This document shows, piece by piece, positions 43,548 through 54,525 of a DNA stretch of 64,000 nt (position 1 is its first letter; every line of letters starts with the position of its first letter). A program made the translations under genes and the position numbers. The stretch is from contig NZ_CP117709.1 of the NCBI RefSeq assembly GCF_028622875.1, positions 124,001-188,000 on the forward strand, in the 5' to 3' direction. This DNA is from Streptomyces sp. MMBL 11-1 (lineage in GTDB: Bacteria > Actinomycetota > Actinomycetes > Streptomycetales > Streptomycetaceae). The notes under the pieces are model-generated. The model was not told the origin of the DNA and did not search any database. It saw only the letters and a program-made list of their open reading frames with translations.

Positions 43548-44339
43548 TCACACGCCGGCCGCCGGCACGCGGACGGCCGGTACGACGACGGGCGCCCCGT
43601 CGGAGGTCGCGGTGAGGATCTCCGCCTCGATGCCGTAGAGCTCCTGGACCAGGGCGGTGTCCACGGTCTCCCGGGGCGGCCCCGAGGCGACGATCCGCCC
43701 GTCGCGCATCGCGATCAGGAGGTCGGCGTACCGTGCGGCGGCGGCGAGGTCGTGGAGCACCATCACGATGGTGCGGCCCTGCGCGGCGACTTCGCGGACC
43801 AGGTCCAGCACCTCCACGGCGTGGCCGATGTCGAGGGCGCTGGTGGGCTCGTCGAGCAGGACGACGGGGGTCTCCTGGGCGAGGGACATGGCGAGCCAGC
43901 AGCGTTGGCGCTGACCGCCGGAGAGCTGGTCGAGCCGGCGGCCGGCCAGTGCGGCCGTGCCGGTGGCCTCCAGGGCATGGGCGACCGCGTTCTCGTCCTC
44001 CCGGGACCACTGACGGAACAGCCCCTGGTGCGGGTGGCGTCCGTACCGTACGAGTCCGGCGACGGTGACCGACTCCGGCGCCTGCGGGGCCTGGGGCAGC
44101 AGGGCGATCCGGTGGGCGGCGTCGCGCTGACGCAGTCGCCAGACGTCGGCCTCGCCGACGAACACCCGGCCGGAACGGGGCTGGTGGAGCCGGGCCATGG
44201 TGCGCAGGAGGGTCGATTTGCCACAGCCGTTGGGGCCCACGATCGCCACGACCTGCCCGGAGGGCACCGCCAGGTCGACCTGGTCCACGACCGTACGACC
44301 GGCGTATCCAGCGACGAGCTGTTCCACACGGATGTCCAC
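43548..44339 (-). CDS. Ferric-siderophore ABC transporter ATPase
   Basis: A 263-residue ATPase of the FepC/FhuC type. Walker A is GPNGCGKST (about residue 36), the ABC signature LSGGQRQRCWLAMSLAQ, and Walker B VVLLDEPTSALD. It powers import through the permease encoded at 57.4-59.7 kb. The GTG at 44339 with GGAAAGG at nine bases is chosen over an ATG further upstream. It starts beside an iron box and diverges from the binding-protein gene. Confidence 0.9.
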   Translation of the reverse strand: MDIRVEQLVAGYAGRTVVDQVDLAVPSGQVVAIVGPNGCGKSTLLRTMARLHQPRSGRVFVGEADVWRLRQRDAAHRIALLPQAPQAPESVTVAGLVRYGRHPHQGLFRQWSREDENAVAHALEATGTAALAGRRLDQLSGGQRQRCWLAMSLAQETPVVLLDEPTSALDIGHAVEVLDLVREVAAQGRTIVMVLHDLAAAARYADLLIAMRDGRIVASGPPRETVDTALVQELYGIEAEILTATSDGAPVVVPAVRVPAAGV

Positions 44340-44387
44340 GAAGACCGGCCTTTCCGAAGGACAGGGCATCACCTTGCCCGAAGCGAC

Positions 44388-44406
44388 TAAAGTAAGGCTA
44401 ACCTTA
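44388..44406. promoter_or_regulatory. Iron box (DmdR/IdeR-type) between ATPase and binding-protein genes
   Basis: TAAAGTAAGGCTAACCTTA matches 14 of 19 positions of the streptomycete iron-box consensus TTAGGTTAGGCTCACCTAA. It sits in the divergent gap, 49 bases from the ATPase start and 74 bases from the binding-protein start, so one site can repress both. Confidence 0.75.
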
Positions 44407-44479
44407 TCTCGCTCACGAGCCGACGGTCGCATCCGCGCGACCGTCACCGCTTCATGTCCCGTTGAACCCGGAGCCCTTG

Positions 44480-45484
44480 ATGATCCTGCACCACCGCCCC
44501 ACCCGCACCGCCGCCCGAAGAGCGGCACGCGCCGTCGCCACGCTCGGCGCCGCCGCCCTGCTCCTGACGGCCTGCGGAACGGACTCCGAATCGGGCAAGT
44601 CCTCCGGGGACAAGGCCGGCAAGGCGGACACCTCCTCCGCGACCCGCACGGTCAAGGACGCCACCGGCAAGGCGGTGGAGATACCGGCGGAGCCGAAGCG
44701 CATCGTCACCCTGACCCAGGAAGACCTGGACGCCGTACTGGCGTTGGACATCAAGCCGGTCGGCATCACCAACGGGCAGGGCCTCGACAAGCCGCCGGCC
44801 TACCTTGCCGACAAGGTCGAGGGCATCGACGTCGTGGGCAACCTGCTCCAGCCGGTCATGGACAAGGTCGTCGCCGCGAAGCCCGACCTGATCCTCGCCG
44901 GCGACATGCAGGACGAGCAGGTGCTGAAGCAGTTGCGGGAGATCACCCCCGCCACGCTGGTGACGATGGCGCCGGCCGACGACTGGAAGCTGTTCTTCCG
45001 GGGTGTCGGCAACGCCGTCAACAAGCTCGACGACGCGAACAAGTTCATCACCGGCCACGAGGCCGCCGCCAAGGCCGCCGGGGAGAAGCTCGGCGCACAC
45101 AAGGGCGCCGAGGTGTCGATCGTCCGCTGGAACCCGGACGGCCCGAGCTGGATGGAGAACAAGCAGTTCGCCAGCGGTGTCGCCCTGGAGATGGGACTGA
45201 AGCGGCCCTCGTCCCAGAACAAGGACGGCAACGCGCACACGCCGTCGCTGAGCCTGGAGAAGATCGACGAGATCGACGGCGACTGGCTGTTCCTGTCGAC
45301 GCTCACCTCGGACGGCGAAAAGGCGCTCAAGGACGTCCAGTCCAAGCCGGCCTACAAGGAGCTGGACGCCGTCAAGAACGGTCACGCGGTGACCGTCGAC
45401 GGCTCGGTGTGGTCCACCCGCGGTGGCCCGCTCGCGGCGGGCGTCGTCCTGAACGACTACGTCGAGGCGCTCTCGGCCGAGTGA
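44480..45484 (+). CDS. Ferric-siderophore-binding lipoprotein
   Basis: A 334-residue periplasmic-binding-protein-like lipoprotein of the FepB/FhuD class III fold. The lipobox LLTAC puts the modified Cys at residue 32, after a basic start. The mature part has DATGKAVEIPAEPKRIVTLTQEDLDAVLAL and AAKPDLILAGDM, typical of the family. It would capture ferric siderophore outside the cell and deliver it to the fused permease. The ATG at 44480 has GGAG seven bases upstream. Confidence 0.9.
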   Translation: MILHHRPTRTAARRAARAVATLGAAALLLTACGTDSESGKSSGDKAGKADTSSATRTVKDATGKAVEIPAEPKRIVTLTQEDLDAVLALDIKPVGITNGQGLDKPPAYLADKVEGIDVVGNLLQPVMDKVVAAKPDLILAGDMQDEQVLKQLREITPATLVTMAPADDWKLFFRGVGNAVNKLDDANKFITGHEAAAKAAGEKLGAHKGAEVSIVRWNPDGPSWMENKQFASGVALEMGLKRPSSQNKDGNAHTPSLSLEKIDEIDGDWLFLSTLTSDGEKALKDVQSKPAYKELDAVKNGHAVTVDGSVWSTRGGPLAAGVVLNDYVEALSAE

Positions 45485-45504
45485 CCTCCGGGTGACTCCC
45501 GCGT

Positions 45505-45543
45505 CGTGCGGCCCGGACCGGCGGTTCCGGCCCGGGCCGCACG
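45505..45543. terminator. Hairpin terminator, convergent
   Basis: Twelve-base perfect arms (CGTGCGGCCCGG at 45505-45516; CCGGGCCGCACG at 45532-45543), with a further CCGG pairing in the loop, between the binding-protein and amidohydrolase genes. Confidence 0.65.
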
Positions 45544-45568
45544 GCTTCCGGAGGCCCGGCCGGCCCCG

Positions 45569-46780
45569 TCAGGCGGACGGCCGGCCCGGGACCCGGGAAG
45601 CCGCGAAGTCGGCAGCCGTCCAAGCCATGCCCACCGCCCCGTCGAGCAGGGCCTGTTCGGCCGCCGGGGAGACCGCCGCCTCGGCGAACGCCGCCTCGTG
45701 CGGGCCACAGGCCCCGCCGCTGATGTCGAGCACCGGGTGGATGGACGGCACCACGTGCGAGACGTTGCCCATGTCGGTACAGGCGAACGGCGGGCGCTCG
45801 ACGGGTTCGGAGCGGCCCAGCTCGCGGGCGTTGGCGGTCCAGAGCCGGATCAGCTCCGGGTCGCCCCGGAAGTCGAGGTAGTCGGGCTCGGGCCGCTCCA
45901 GGGTCACTTCGCAGCCGGTGGCGAGCGCCCCGGCACGGAAGCAGTCCTCGACCCGCTGTCGCAGTTCGCGCAGGTCCTCGGCGGCCAGCGCCCGGATCTC
46001 GTACGTGGCGGTGGCCCGGTCGGGTATCGCGTTGGGCGCGGTCCCGGCGGCGGTGGTGATGCCGTGCACCCGCCACTGCGGGGGCAGTTGCTGGCGCAGG
46101 AGGCCGAGGGCGACCTGGGCGACGGTCAGCGCGTCGGCGGCGTTGCGGCCCTCGTGAGGATTGAGGCTGGGGTGCGCGGCGCGGCCGGTGTAGACGACGT
46201 CGAGGGTGCCGAGCGCGAAGGAGCGGAAGTCTGCCATCTCGAAGGGGCAGGGGTGCACCATCATCGCGGCGTCGGCCCCGTCGAACGCGCCGGCCTCCAG
46301 CAGCAGCGCCTTGCCCGCACCCCGCTCCTCGGCGGGAGTGCCGATGACCCGGACGGTCAGGCCGAGTTCGTCCGCGTACGGAGCGAGTCCGAGGGCCGCG
46401 CCCACTCCGGCCGCGGCGATGAGGTTGTGCCCGCAGGCATGTCCCAGTCCCGGCAGGGCGTCGTACTCGCAGGCGATGGCCACGGTGACGGGGCCGGAGC
46501 CGGTCGTGGCGCTGAACGCCGTGTCCAGACCGTGCGCGGGTGCGGTGACCTCGAAGCCGTGCGAGGCGAGGAGTTCATGGCAGAGGGCGGCGGCCTTGTG
46601 CTCCTCGAACGCGGTCTCGGGTTCGGCGTGCAGACGTCGGCTCAGGCCGAGCAGGGCCGGGGCGCTGGAGCGGACCGTCTCCCGCACGGCGGCCCTGAGG
46701 GCACGGATCCGCTCGTCGGCCTGCTCGTCGGCCCGGGTCCCGGGGCGCGTCCCGGGGCGTGGGGCTGCGGGAACGGTCAT
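45569..46780 (-). CDS. M20-family amidohydrolase
   Basis: A 403-residue M20D-type metal amidohydrolase. CEYDALPGLGHACGHN supplies the first metal ligands and GTPAEERGAGK the catalytic Glu pair; the dimerisation domain lies between. Family members hydrolyse N-acyl amino acids, aminobenzoyl-glutamate or indole-amide conjugates. The ATG at 46780 with AAGGAGA at five bases is well supported. It diverges from the NRPS gene across an iron box, so it is probably iron-regulated with the siderophore genes. A role in siderophore turnover is inference. Confidence 0.88.
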   Translation of the reverse strand: MTVPAAPRPGTRPGTRADEQADERIRALRAAVRETVRSSAPALLGLSRRLHAEPETAFEEHKAAALCHELLASHGFEVTAPAHGLDTAFSATTGSGPVTVAIACEYDALPGLGHACGHNLIAAAGVGAALGLAPYADELGLTVRVIGTPAEERGAGKALLLEAGAFDGADAAMMVHPCPFEMADFRSFALGTLDVVYTGRAAHPSLNPHEGRNAADALTVAQVALGLLRQQLPPQWRVHGITTAAGTAPNAIPDRATATYEIRALAAEDLRELRQRVEDCFRAGALATGCEVTLERPEPDYLDFRGDPELIRLWTANARELGRSEPVERPPFACTDMGNVSHVVPSIHPVLDISGGACGPHEAAFAEAAVSPAAEQALLDGAVGMAWTAADFAASRVPGRPSA

Positions 46781-46838
46781 GGGCTCTCCTTGCGTTCTGG
46801 ACCGCCCCGGGGCGGTCGCCTGCACAGTCAAAGGTAGG

Positions 46839-46857
46839 TTAACTTAGCCTTACCTAA
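46839..46857. promoter_or_regulatory. Iron box between amidohydrolase and NRPS genes
   Basis: Read on the minus strand, TTAGGTAAGGCTAAGTTAA matches 15 of 19 positions of the iron-box consensus. It lies 59 bases from both divergent start codons. Confidence 0.75.
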
Positions 46858-46915
46858 GTGCTCGCCGAGCCCGTGGGCCCGGTGTCCGTTGTCCTTCAGG
46901 GGAGTCGTCACACCC

Positions 46916-49900
46916 ATGCATGAGCGTCCGAACCGCCCGACCAGCTCTTCGGCAGCGCACCCCGACGGCGCGCCATCCCCCGGACTCCCCCTCCTGACCG
47001 CCCAGTCGGGCATCTACTACGCGCACCAGCTGGCCCCTCTCGGCACCGAGCTGAACACCGCGGACTGTGTGGAGATCGACGGGCCGCTGGACGGGGACCT
47101 GTTCGCGGAGGCGCTGAGACGGACGGTCGGTGAGGCGGAGACCCTTGCCCTGCGGGTGTACGAGGCCGACGGCGTACCGGTGCAGCGGATCGCTCCCGCC
47201 GCCCGACCCGTGGTGCGGCGACTGGAGTTGACGGAGGAGCAGGCCGAGGCGTGGATGCGGGAGGACCTGGCCCGGCCGGTTGATCTCTCCGTCGACGGCG
47301 CGCTGATGACGCAGGCCCTCATCCGGATCGGCGAGGGACGCCACCTGTGGTACCAGCGCGTGCACCACATAGCCGTCGACGCCTACGCGCTGTCCCTCAT
47401 CGGGCAGCGCGTCGCCGAGCTCTACCGGGCCCTGGTGGCCGGACAGCCGCTGCCCGAGAGCCGGTTCGCGCCGCTGAGCGAGCTGACCGAGCAGGAGGCC
47501 GCCTATCTGGCCGGGGAGGAGTACACGGCGGACCGGGTCTTCTGGGCCGCGCGCACGGCGGGCTCCTCCGTCATCCCGCTCCCTCGCTCCCCCGCCCCGT
47601 CGGACCCGTCGGGTGACGGCCCGGTCCACCGGACCACCGGCCTCCCCGCCGAGTCCCTTCAGCGGCTGTCCGGTGCGGCGCGCGTGGCGAAGGCGACGTG
47701 GGCCGAGCTGGTGGTGGCCGCGACCGCCGGTCATCTGCACCGGCTCACCGGTGCCGAGGACGTCGTGCTGGGCCTGCCGTTGACCAACCGCCGGGGTCCG
47801 GCGGCGCTGCGGACCCCGGCCATGACCGTGAACGTGCTGCCGCTGCGGATCTCCGTGCGCCCGGGTGACACCGGAGCCGAACTGCTGCGCCGCGTGGTGC
47901 TGGAGATCCGCGCGGTCCGCCGCCACCAGCGCTATCCGCAGGCCGACCTGCGGCGCGACCTGGCCCTTGAGTCGGCCGACATCCCGCTGACCGGTCCGAT
48001 GGTCAACATCAGGCCGTTCGACGGCGGCCTGGACTTCGCCGGGGCCACGGGCACCGTGCGCAATCTCGCCGCCGGACCGGTGGAAGGCCTCGCGGTCGGC
48101 GCGGCCCCCGGCCCGGGCGGTGGCCTGCGGCTCACCCTGGACGCCGACCCCGCGGCGTACGGGCCGGAGGACCTCGCCGCCCACGAGGACACCTGGCTGC
48201 ACTACCTGGACGGCCTGACCGAACTGCTGCTGACCGACCCGGACCGCGCGATCGGCACCCTGGACCTGCTCCCCGGCGACCAGGTGCGCGAGGCCATGAC
48301 GTACGGCCGCTCCGAGCCCGCCGCCCCGCTCCCCCTTCCCCGTTCGTTCACCGCGCAAGCGGCCCGGACGCCGGACGCCGTCGCCGTGCGCTCCACGGTG
48401 GCCGGCACCTTCCGGGGGGCGATATCCGCTACGGACACATCTGCGGGCTCGGATGAGGCCGCCGAGCCCGGGGTCCGGCTCACGTTCGCCGAGCTGGACG
48501 CCGTCTCCGACCGACTGGCCCACCTGCTGGCCGGCACCGGCGCTCGCGCCGCAGGCGAAGGGAGGCGCGGCACGGTGGCCCTCGCGCTGCCGCGGACCGC
48601 CGACATGGTCGTCGCACTGCTGGCCGTGCTCAAGGCGGGCCTGGTCTGCCAGCCGTTGGACCTCGGCCATCCCGCCGCCCGGACCCTGGCCGTCCTGGAG
48701 GACGCGCGGCCGATGTGCGTGATCGGCACAGCCGCCACGCTCGCCTCGCTGCCCGACCACGGGTTGCCGGCCGTCGCGCTCGATGCTCCCGCCACGGCCG
48801 ACGCCCTGGCCGCCTGCCCCGACGGGCCGCTGCCCACCGGGCCGACGCTCGCGGACCCCGCCTACCTCATCCACACCTCCGGTTCCACGGGCCGTCCCAA
48901 AGGCGTCCTCGTCGGCCACGCCTCGCTCGCCAACCTCTGCGCCGGGCACGGCACGGACCACATCGCCCCGGCCGTCGCCCGGGCCGGCCGGGAACGTCTC
49001 CGGGTCACGCACAGCGCCTCGTTCGCCTTCGACGCGTCCTGGGACCCGCTGCTGTGGATGGTCCACGGGCACGAGCTGCACCTGCTGGACGACGCCGCCT
49101 ACCGGGATCCCGCGGCGCTCACCGCGTACGTCGACAGGCATCTGGTCGACTATCTCGACGTCACCCCCTCCTACGCCGAAGCGCTCATCGCCGAAGGCCT
49201 GCTGGACGAGGGCCGCCACCACCCGGCCCATCTGGTGGTCGGCGGGGAGACCGTCCCCCCGCCGTTGTGGGAACGGCTGACCGAGGCCGGGTCCGTGCAC
49301 CCGGTCAACCTCTACGGGCCGACCGAGACGACGGTCGACGCGTACTACTGGGTGCCCGGGTCCTCGGCCGCCCGGCCCGACGGCCGCCCCGTACGCGGCT
49401 CACGCGTCTACGTCCTGGACTCCTCCCTCCGTCCCGTGCCCGTCGGCGTGACGGGGGAACTGTACGTCGCGGGGGCCTGCCTGGCCCTCGGCTATCTGGG
49501 CCGCCCCGACCTGACGGCCGAGCGGTTCGTCGCCGACCCGTTCGGCGCGCCGAACGGCGCTCCCGGGGGCCGGATGTACCGCACCGGCGACCTGGTGCGT
49601 CGCCGCGAGGACCACACGCTGGAGTTCCTGGGGCGCGGCGACGACCAGGTGAAGATCCGCGGCTTCCGGATCGAACTCGGTGAGATCCAGGCACGGCTGG
49701 CCGCGCACCCGCGGGTCGCGGCGGCAGCGGTCATCGCCCGCGACACCGGTCACGGCAAGCGGCTGCTGGCCTACGCGGTCCCGGCAAAGGAGAGGAACGC
49801 CCTCCCGGCGGGGCCCGAGGGCACGCCGGCCGCCGCCAGCGCGCCGCTCACCCCCGCCGAGCTCCGCGACCACCTGGCCGGAGCCCTGCCCGAGCACATG

Positions 49901-52900
49901 GTCCCCGCGACCGTGACGCTCCTGGACGCGCTGCCCCGTACCGCGAACGACAAGCTCGACCACCGCGCGCTGCCCGATCCCGAACCTCTCCCGCCCGTAG
50001 CGGGTGGCCCGGACGGCGCCGGCGGCGGGCCGCACGCCGAGATCGTGCGCGGGCTCTTCGCCGACGTGCTCGGTATCGCCGAACCCCCGGCCGCCGACGC
50101 GGGCTTCCTCGACCTCGGCGGGCATTCGCTGCTCGCCGCCCGGCTGGCCGCCCGCGTGCGGGAGCACTTCGGCGTGCCGATGGGCATCGCCGACGTCTTC
50201 CGCCACACCACGCCCGCCGCCCTGGCGGCACTGGTCCGCACGCGCGGCGGCGCGGCCACCGCGTCCGTCCCGCTCTCCCCCGTACCTCGCACCGGCCCCC
50301 TCCCCCTGTCCCCGGCCCAGCAGCGGCTGTGGTTCCTCCACCGCCTCGAAGGCCCCAGCCCCACCTACAACATCCCGCTCGTCCTGAACGTCAACGGTCC
50401 GGTCGACCGCGACACGCTCCAGCTCGCCCTGTACGACCTGGCGGAGCGTCACGAGACACTACGGACGGTATACCCGTCCACTGACAACGCCCCCGTCGCC
50501 ACCGCCGACGGCGAGGGCGCGGGCGCCTCGCACGACATGCCCCACCAGCGGATCCTCGCCCCCGACGACCCGGCCGCCCGCCCGGTGCTGCACCTGGCGG
50601 AGCCGGGCAGCGATCTCACCGAGGCCGTGCGCCACCACTTCGACCTCGCCACCGAACCGCCGCTGCGCACGGTCCTGTTCAGCGAGTCGCCCGACCACCA
50701 CACCCTGCTTCTCCTGCTGCACCACATCGCGGGCGACGGAGCCTCCACCACTCCCCTCGCGCGGGACCTGGCCGTCGCCTACACCGCCCGCGCCCGGGGC
50801 CGCGCACCGGAGTTCACCCCACTGAGCGGCCAGTACGTGGACCACGCGGCCCGGCTCCAGCGGCTCCTGGGCACCCCCGCCGAGCCGACCCCGCTCGCCG
50901 AGGCCCAGCTCGCGCACTGGCGCGACGCGCTCGCCGGGCTGCCGGACCAGCTGGAGCTGCCCACCGACCGGCCCCGGCCGCCCGTGGCCACCTCTGCGGG
51001 CGACACCGTGCCCTTCGCCCTGGACGCCACCACGCACGAGGCGCTGCGCCGGCTCGCACGGGCGCACGGGGCGACCGTGTTCATGACGGTGCAGGCCGGG
51101 CTCGCGGCCCTGCTGACCCGGCACGGCTGCGGCACCGATATCCCCGTCGGTACCCCCGTCGCGGGCCGCGACGACGATGCCACCGCCGGGCTCGTCGGCT
51201 TCTTCACCAACACCGTGGTCCTGCGCACCGACACCTCCGGCGACCCCTCCTTCGGCGATCTGCTGGACCGGGTACGGACGGTCACGCTCGCCGCGTACGA
51301 GCACGACGCGCTGCCCTTCGACCACCTCGTCGAGGCGCTGAACCCGCCGCGTTCACTGGCCCGGCATCCACTGTTCCAGACCATGCTGGCCTGGCAGTCG
51401 CTGCCGGACGGACCCGTCTCCCTCGGCCCGGACACCACTGCCCGGCTGACCGCCGTGCCGTCCGGCACCGCGAAGTTCGACCTGACCCTGAACGCGGGCG
51501 AACTGCCCGGCGGCGGGATCGGGGGCTTCCTGGAGTTCCGCACCGACCTCTTCGACCGGTCGACCGCCCAGGCCCTCGCGGACCGGCTGTCCCGGCTCCT
51601 CTCCGCGGCGGCCCGGCGGCCCGGGACCCCGGTCGGCCTGCTGCCGGTCCTCGACGAGGCCGAGATCCACCGTGCCGTGGTCGGGGCCAACGGCGTCCAC
51701 CACGACCGGACGGTGCCGCTCACCCTCGCCGAGGTCTACGGGGTGGCGGCGCGCCGCCACCCGGACCGGACGGCGGTGAGCTGTGGGAACGCGTCGCTGA
51801 CGTACGCCGAACTGTCCTCCCGGGCCCGGTCCCTGGCACGGCTGCTGGCCGGCCGGGGAATCGGTCCCGGTTCGATCGTGGCGCTCGCGCTACCGCGCTC
51901 CACGGACCTGGTGGCCGGGCTGCTCGCGGTGTCGCTGGCCGGGGCGGCGTATCTGCCGATGGACCCGGACTACCCGGCGGACCGGCTCGCGTACATGCTG
52001 GACGACGCCCGTCCGGCGGCGCTGATCACCGACGCCGCGACCGCCGGACTGCTGCCCGCGCACGAGCTGCCGCTGATCACGGTCGACGAGGCTGCCGGCT
52101 TCCCGGACGGACCCCTCGGCCAGGCGGACCGCACCCGGCCGCTGGGCCCTGATGACCCGGCGTACGTCATCTACACCTCGGGGTCCACCGGCCGCCCGAA
52201 GGGAGTCGTGGTCACCCAGCACAACGTGACGCGGCTGCTGACGGCCACCGAACACTGGTTCTCGTTCGGGCCCGACGACGTGTGGACGCTGTTCCACTCC
52301 TACGCCTTCGACTTCTCGGTGTGGGAGCTGTGGGGTGCGCTGTTGTACGGCGGGCGCGTCGTCGTCGTCCCGTACGCGACCAGCCGGGACCCGCGGGCGT
52401 TCCTGCGGCTGCTGGCGGACGAGGGGGTGACCGTCCTCAACCAGACGCCGTCCGCCTTCTACCAGCTGGCCGCCGCCGACCGGGAGGCTCCGGGACGCGA
52501 ACTGGCTCTGCGGTACGTGGTGTTCGGCGGCGAGGCGCTGGAGCTGGGGCGGCTCGCGGACTGGTACACCCGCCACCAGGAGAACGCGCCGACGCTCGTC
52601 AACATGTACGGCATCACCGAGACGACCGTCCATGTCTCCCATCTGGCGCTGGACCGGGCGACCGCCGCCGCCGCGGTCTCCAGCGCCATCGGGGTGAACA
52701 TTCCCGATCTGCGCGTCTATGTGCTGGACGACCGCCTGCAGCCGGTGCCGCCGGGGGTCACCGGCGAGATGTATGTCGCCGGTGAGGGGGTGGCGCTCGG
52801 CTATCTGGGCCGTCCGGACCTGACGGCCGGGCGCTTCGTCGCCGATCCGTTCGCGCGTCTCTTCGGGGAGAGCGGCCGGCGGATGTACCGCTCGGGCGAC

Positions 52901-54316
52901 CTCGCCCGGCGGCGCGTGGACGGCACGCTGGAGTACTTCGGCCGGAGCGACCAACAGGTCAAGATCCGCGGGTTCCGTATCGAACTCGGGGAGATCGAGG
53001 CGGTGTTGGCCGCACATCCGGAAGTCGCGGATGTGGCGGTCGTGGTCCGTGAGGACATGCCCGGCGACAAGCGGCTGGTCGGTTACGTCGTCCCCGCGCC
53101 CGGCTCCGACCCGGTGTCGGCGGCCCTGCGCGAGCACGCCGCCGCCATGCTGCCGGTGCACATGACGCCCTCGGCGGTGGTGGTCCTGGAGCGGCTGCCG
53201 CTGACCGGCAACGGCAAGCTGGACCGCAAGGCGCTGCCGGCGCCGGGCGCTCCGGTGAGCGCCGGTGGCCGCGCGCCGCGCACGGTACGCGAGGAGCAGC
53301 TCTGCGCGGTCTTCGCGGAGGTGCTGGGGCTGCCGTCCGCCGGGGTGGAGGACAACTTCTTCGACCTGGGCGGCCATTCGCTGCTCGCGGTGCGCCTCGC
53401 CGGCCGGATCAGGTCGGCGTTCGGCATCGAGGTGTCGATCGGCACGGTGTTCCAGGCCCCGACGCCCGCCGCGCTGGACGCGGCGCTGGACGTCTCGCGC
53501 GAGGAGGACCCGCTCGATGTGCTGCTTCCGCTGCGGCCCGCCCGTCCCGGCGATCGCGCACCGGTCCACTGTGTGCACCCGGCGGGCGGTCTCAGCTGGT
53601 GCTACGCGGGCCTGATCCGCCATCTACCGGTCGATGTGCCGATCTACGGGCTCCAGGCCCAGGGCGTCGGCGGGGCGACGGCGGACGAGCCTCTGCCGAC
53701 CACGCTGGAGGAGCTGGCCACGCACTACGCCTCCCGGATCCGCGAGGTCCAGCCGGAGGGGCCGTACCGGCTGCTCGGCTGGTCGACCGGCGGCATCATC
53801 GCGCACGCGATCGCGGCGGTCCTGCAAGAGGGCGGCCAGGAGGTGGAGTTGCTGGCGATCCTGGACGCCTACCCCGCCGAGGGTTTCCGCGACCTTCCGG
53901 TTCCCGACCGGGCCGAGGCCCTCGAATCGCTGCTCACCATGGGTGGTTACGGCCCCGAGAGCCTCGGAGACAGGGAGCTGAACACGGCGAACGTCGTGGA
54001 GGTGCTGCGCCGCGAGGGCTCCCCGCTGGCGGCGCTCCCCGCCGCGAGGATCGAGGCGCTCGGCGAGGTGTACCTCAACACCAACGACCTCGTACGGGCC
54101 TACGACCACCGGGTGTTCCGGGGCGATGTGCTGTTCTTCCGGGCCACGGTGGACACCATCGACGACACCCTGACGCCGGACACCTGGGCCCCGTACGTGA
54201 GCGGGCGCGTCGACAACACGAACGTCGCCTGCTCCCACAAGGACATGACCCTGCCCGAGCCGATCGCGCACATCGCGCGCGTGGTCGCCGACCGACTGAC
54301 CGAGCTGGAGAAGTGA
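46916..54316 (+). CDS. dhbF: Non-ribosomal peptide synthetase, siderophore (C-A-T-C-A-T-TE)
   Basis: A 2466-residue two-module synthetase. Module 1: condensation (HHIAVDA near 150), adenylation ([10 protein letters not shown] near 653), carrier (LGGHS near 1070). Module 2: condensation (HHIAGDG near 1268), adenylation (near 1752), carrier (near 2152). A terminal thioesterase has GWSTGG near 2287. The ten-residue code of A2 reads D-F-W-N-V-G-M-V-H-K, that of threonine with one conservative change. A1 reads about D-A-D-D-V-G-L-V-D-K, acidic and close to arginine codes. No epimerase domain is present. With a starter condensation domain that accepts dihydroxybenzoate, the product should be DHB-Arg-Thr repeated, released or cyclised by the thioesterase, as in griseobactin. 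Start ATG 46916, AGGGGAG upstream; iron box behind it. Confidence 0.93.
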   Translation: MHERPNRPTSSSAAHPDGAPSPGLPLLTAQSGIYYAHQLAPLGTELNTADCVEIDGPLDGDLFAEALRRTVGEAETLALRVYEADGVPVQRIAPAARPVVRRLELTEEQAEAWMREDLARPVDLSVDGALMTQALIRIGEGRHLWYQRVHHIAVDAYALSLIGQRVAELYRALVAGQPLPESRFAPLSELTEQEAAYLAGEEYTADRVFWAARTAGSSVIPLPRSPAPSDPSGDGPVHRTTGLPAESLQRLSGAARVAKATWAELVVAATAGHLHRLTGAEDVVLGLPLTNRRGPAALRTPAMTVNVLPLRISVRPGDTGAELLRRVVLEIRAVRRHQRYPQADLRRDLALESADIPLTGPMVNIRPFDGGLDFAGATGTVRNLAAGPVEGLAVGAAPGPGGGLRLTLDADPAAYGPEDLAAHEDTWLHYLDGLTELLLTDPDRAIGTLDLLPGDQVREAMTYGRSEPAAPLPLPRSFTAQAARTPDAVAVRSTVAGTFRGAISATDTSAGSDEAAEPGVRLTFAELDAVSDRLAHLLAGTGARAAGEGRRGTVALALPRTADMVVALLAVLKAGLVCQPLDLGHPAARTLAVLEDARPMCVIGTAATLASLPDHGLPAVALDAPATADALAACPDGPLPTGPTLADPAYLIHTSGSTGRPKGVLVGHASLANLCAGHGTDHIAPAVARAGRERLRVTHSASFAFDASWDPLLWMVHGHELHLLDDAAYRDPAALTAYVDRHLVDYLDVTPSYAEALIAEGLLDEGRHHPAHLVVGGETVPPPLWERLTEAGSVHPVNLYGPTETTVDAYYWVPGSSAARPDGRPVRGSRVYVLDSSLRPVPVGVTGELYVAGACLALGYLGRPDLTAERFVADPFGAPNGAPGGRMYRTGDLVRRREDHTLEFLGRGDDQVKIRGFRIELGEIQARLAAHPRVAAAAVIARDTGHGKRLLAYAVPAKERNALPAGPEGTPAAASAPLTPAELRDHLAGALPEHMVPATVTLLDALPRTANDKLDHRALPDPEPLPPVAGGPDGAGGGPHAEIVRGLFADVLGIAEPPAADAGFLDLGGHSLLAARLAARVREHFGVPMGIADVFRHTTPAALAALVRTRGGAATASVPLSPVPRTGPLPLSPAQQRLWFLHRLEGPSPTYNIPLVLNVNGPVDRDTLQLALYDLAERHETLRTVYPSTDNAPVATADGEGAGASHDMPHQRILAPDDPAARPVLHLAEPGSDLTEAVRHHFDLATEPPLRTVLFSESPDHHTLLLLLHHIAGDGASTTPLARDLAVAYTARARGRAPEFTPLSGQYVDHAARLQRLLGTPAEPTPLAEAQLAHWRDALAGLPDQLELPTDRPRPPVATSAGDTVPFALDATTHEALRRLARAHGATVFMTVQAGLAALLTRHGCGTDIPVGTPVAGRDDDATAGLVGFFTNTVVLRTDTSGDPSFGDLLDRVRTVTLAAYEHDALPFDHLVEALNPPRSLARHPLFQTMLAWQSLPDGPVSLGPDTTARLTAVPSGTAKFDLTLNAGELPGGGIGGFLEFRTDLFDRSTAQALADRLSRLLSAAARRPGTPVGLLPVLDEAEIHRAVVGANGVHHDRTVPLTLAEVYGVAARRHPDRTAVSCGNASLTYAELSSRARSLARLLAGRGIGPGSIVALALPRSTDLVAGLLAVSLAGAAYLPMDPDYPADRLAYMLDDARPAALITDAATAGLLPAHELPLITVDEAAGFPDGPLGQADRTRPLGPDDPAYVIYTSGSTGRPKGVVVTQHNVTRLLTATEHWFSFGPDDVWTLFHSYAFDFSVWELWGALLYGGRVVVVPYATSRDPRAFLRLLADEGVTVLNQTPSAFYQLAAADREAPGRELALRYVVFGGEALELGRLADWYTRHQENAPTLVNMYGITETTVHVSHLALDRATAAAAVSSAIGVNIPDLRVYVLDDRLQPVPPGVTGEMYVAGEGVALGYLGRPDLTAGRFVADPFARLFGESGRRMYRSGDLARRRVDGTLEYFGRSDQQVKIRGFRIELGEIEAVLAAHPEVADVAVVVREDMPGDKRLVGYVVPAPGSDPVSAALREHAAAMLPVHMTPSAVVVLERLPLTGNGKLDRKALPAPGAPVSAGGRAPRTVREEQLCAVFAEVLGLPSAGVEDNFFDLGGHSLLAVRLAGRIRSAFGIEVSIGTVFQAPTPAALDAALDVSREEDPLDVLLPLRPARPGDRAPVHCVHPAGGLSWCYAGLIRHLPVDVPIYGLQAQGVGGATADEPLPTTLEELATHYASRIREVQPEGPYRLLGWSTGGIIAHAIAAVLQEGGQEVELLAILDAYPAEGFRDLPVPDRAEALESLLTMGGYGPESLGDRELNTANVVEVLRREGSPLAALPAARIEALGEVYLNTNDLVRAYDHRVFRGDVLFFRATVDTIDDTLTPDTWAPYVSGRVDNTNVACSHKDMTLPEPIAHIARVVADRLTELEK

Positions 54317-54321
54317 CACCG

Positions 54322-54525
54322 ATGAGCGACGCATCCGCCAACCCCTTCGACGGCGAAGGGGAGTTCCTCGTCCTGACCAACGCGGAGGGGCAGCACTCGC
54401 TGTGGCCGCTGTTCGCCGCGGTGCCCGAGGGCTGGTCGACGGCGCACGGCCCGTGCGCGCGACAGGAGGCGCTGGACTGGATCTCCGCGCACTGGGCCGG
54501 TCCCGTCCCCGGCTCCGCCCGGTGA
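54322..54525 (+). CDS. MbtH-like protein
   Basis: A 67-residue MbtH-family partner. NPFDGEGEFLVLTNAEGQHSLWP and PEGWSTAHGP carry the family signature, with conserved Trp residues that wrap the adenylation domain. It activates or stabilises NRPS adenylation domains and lies five bases behind the NRPS gene. Its stop overlaps the exporter start by GTGA. Confidence 0.93.
   Translation: MSDASANPFDGEGEFLVLTNAEGQHSLWPLFAAVPEGWSTAHGPCARQEALDWISAHWAGPVPGSAR

Noticed and set aside
46916..54316. An epimerase domain in the NRPS
   Set aside because: Carrier domain 1 is followed directly by a condensation domain with an LCL-type start and HHIAGDG; no E-domain motif was found.
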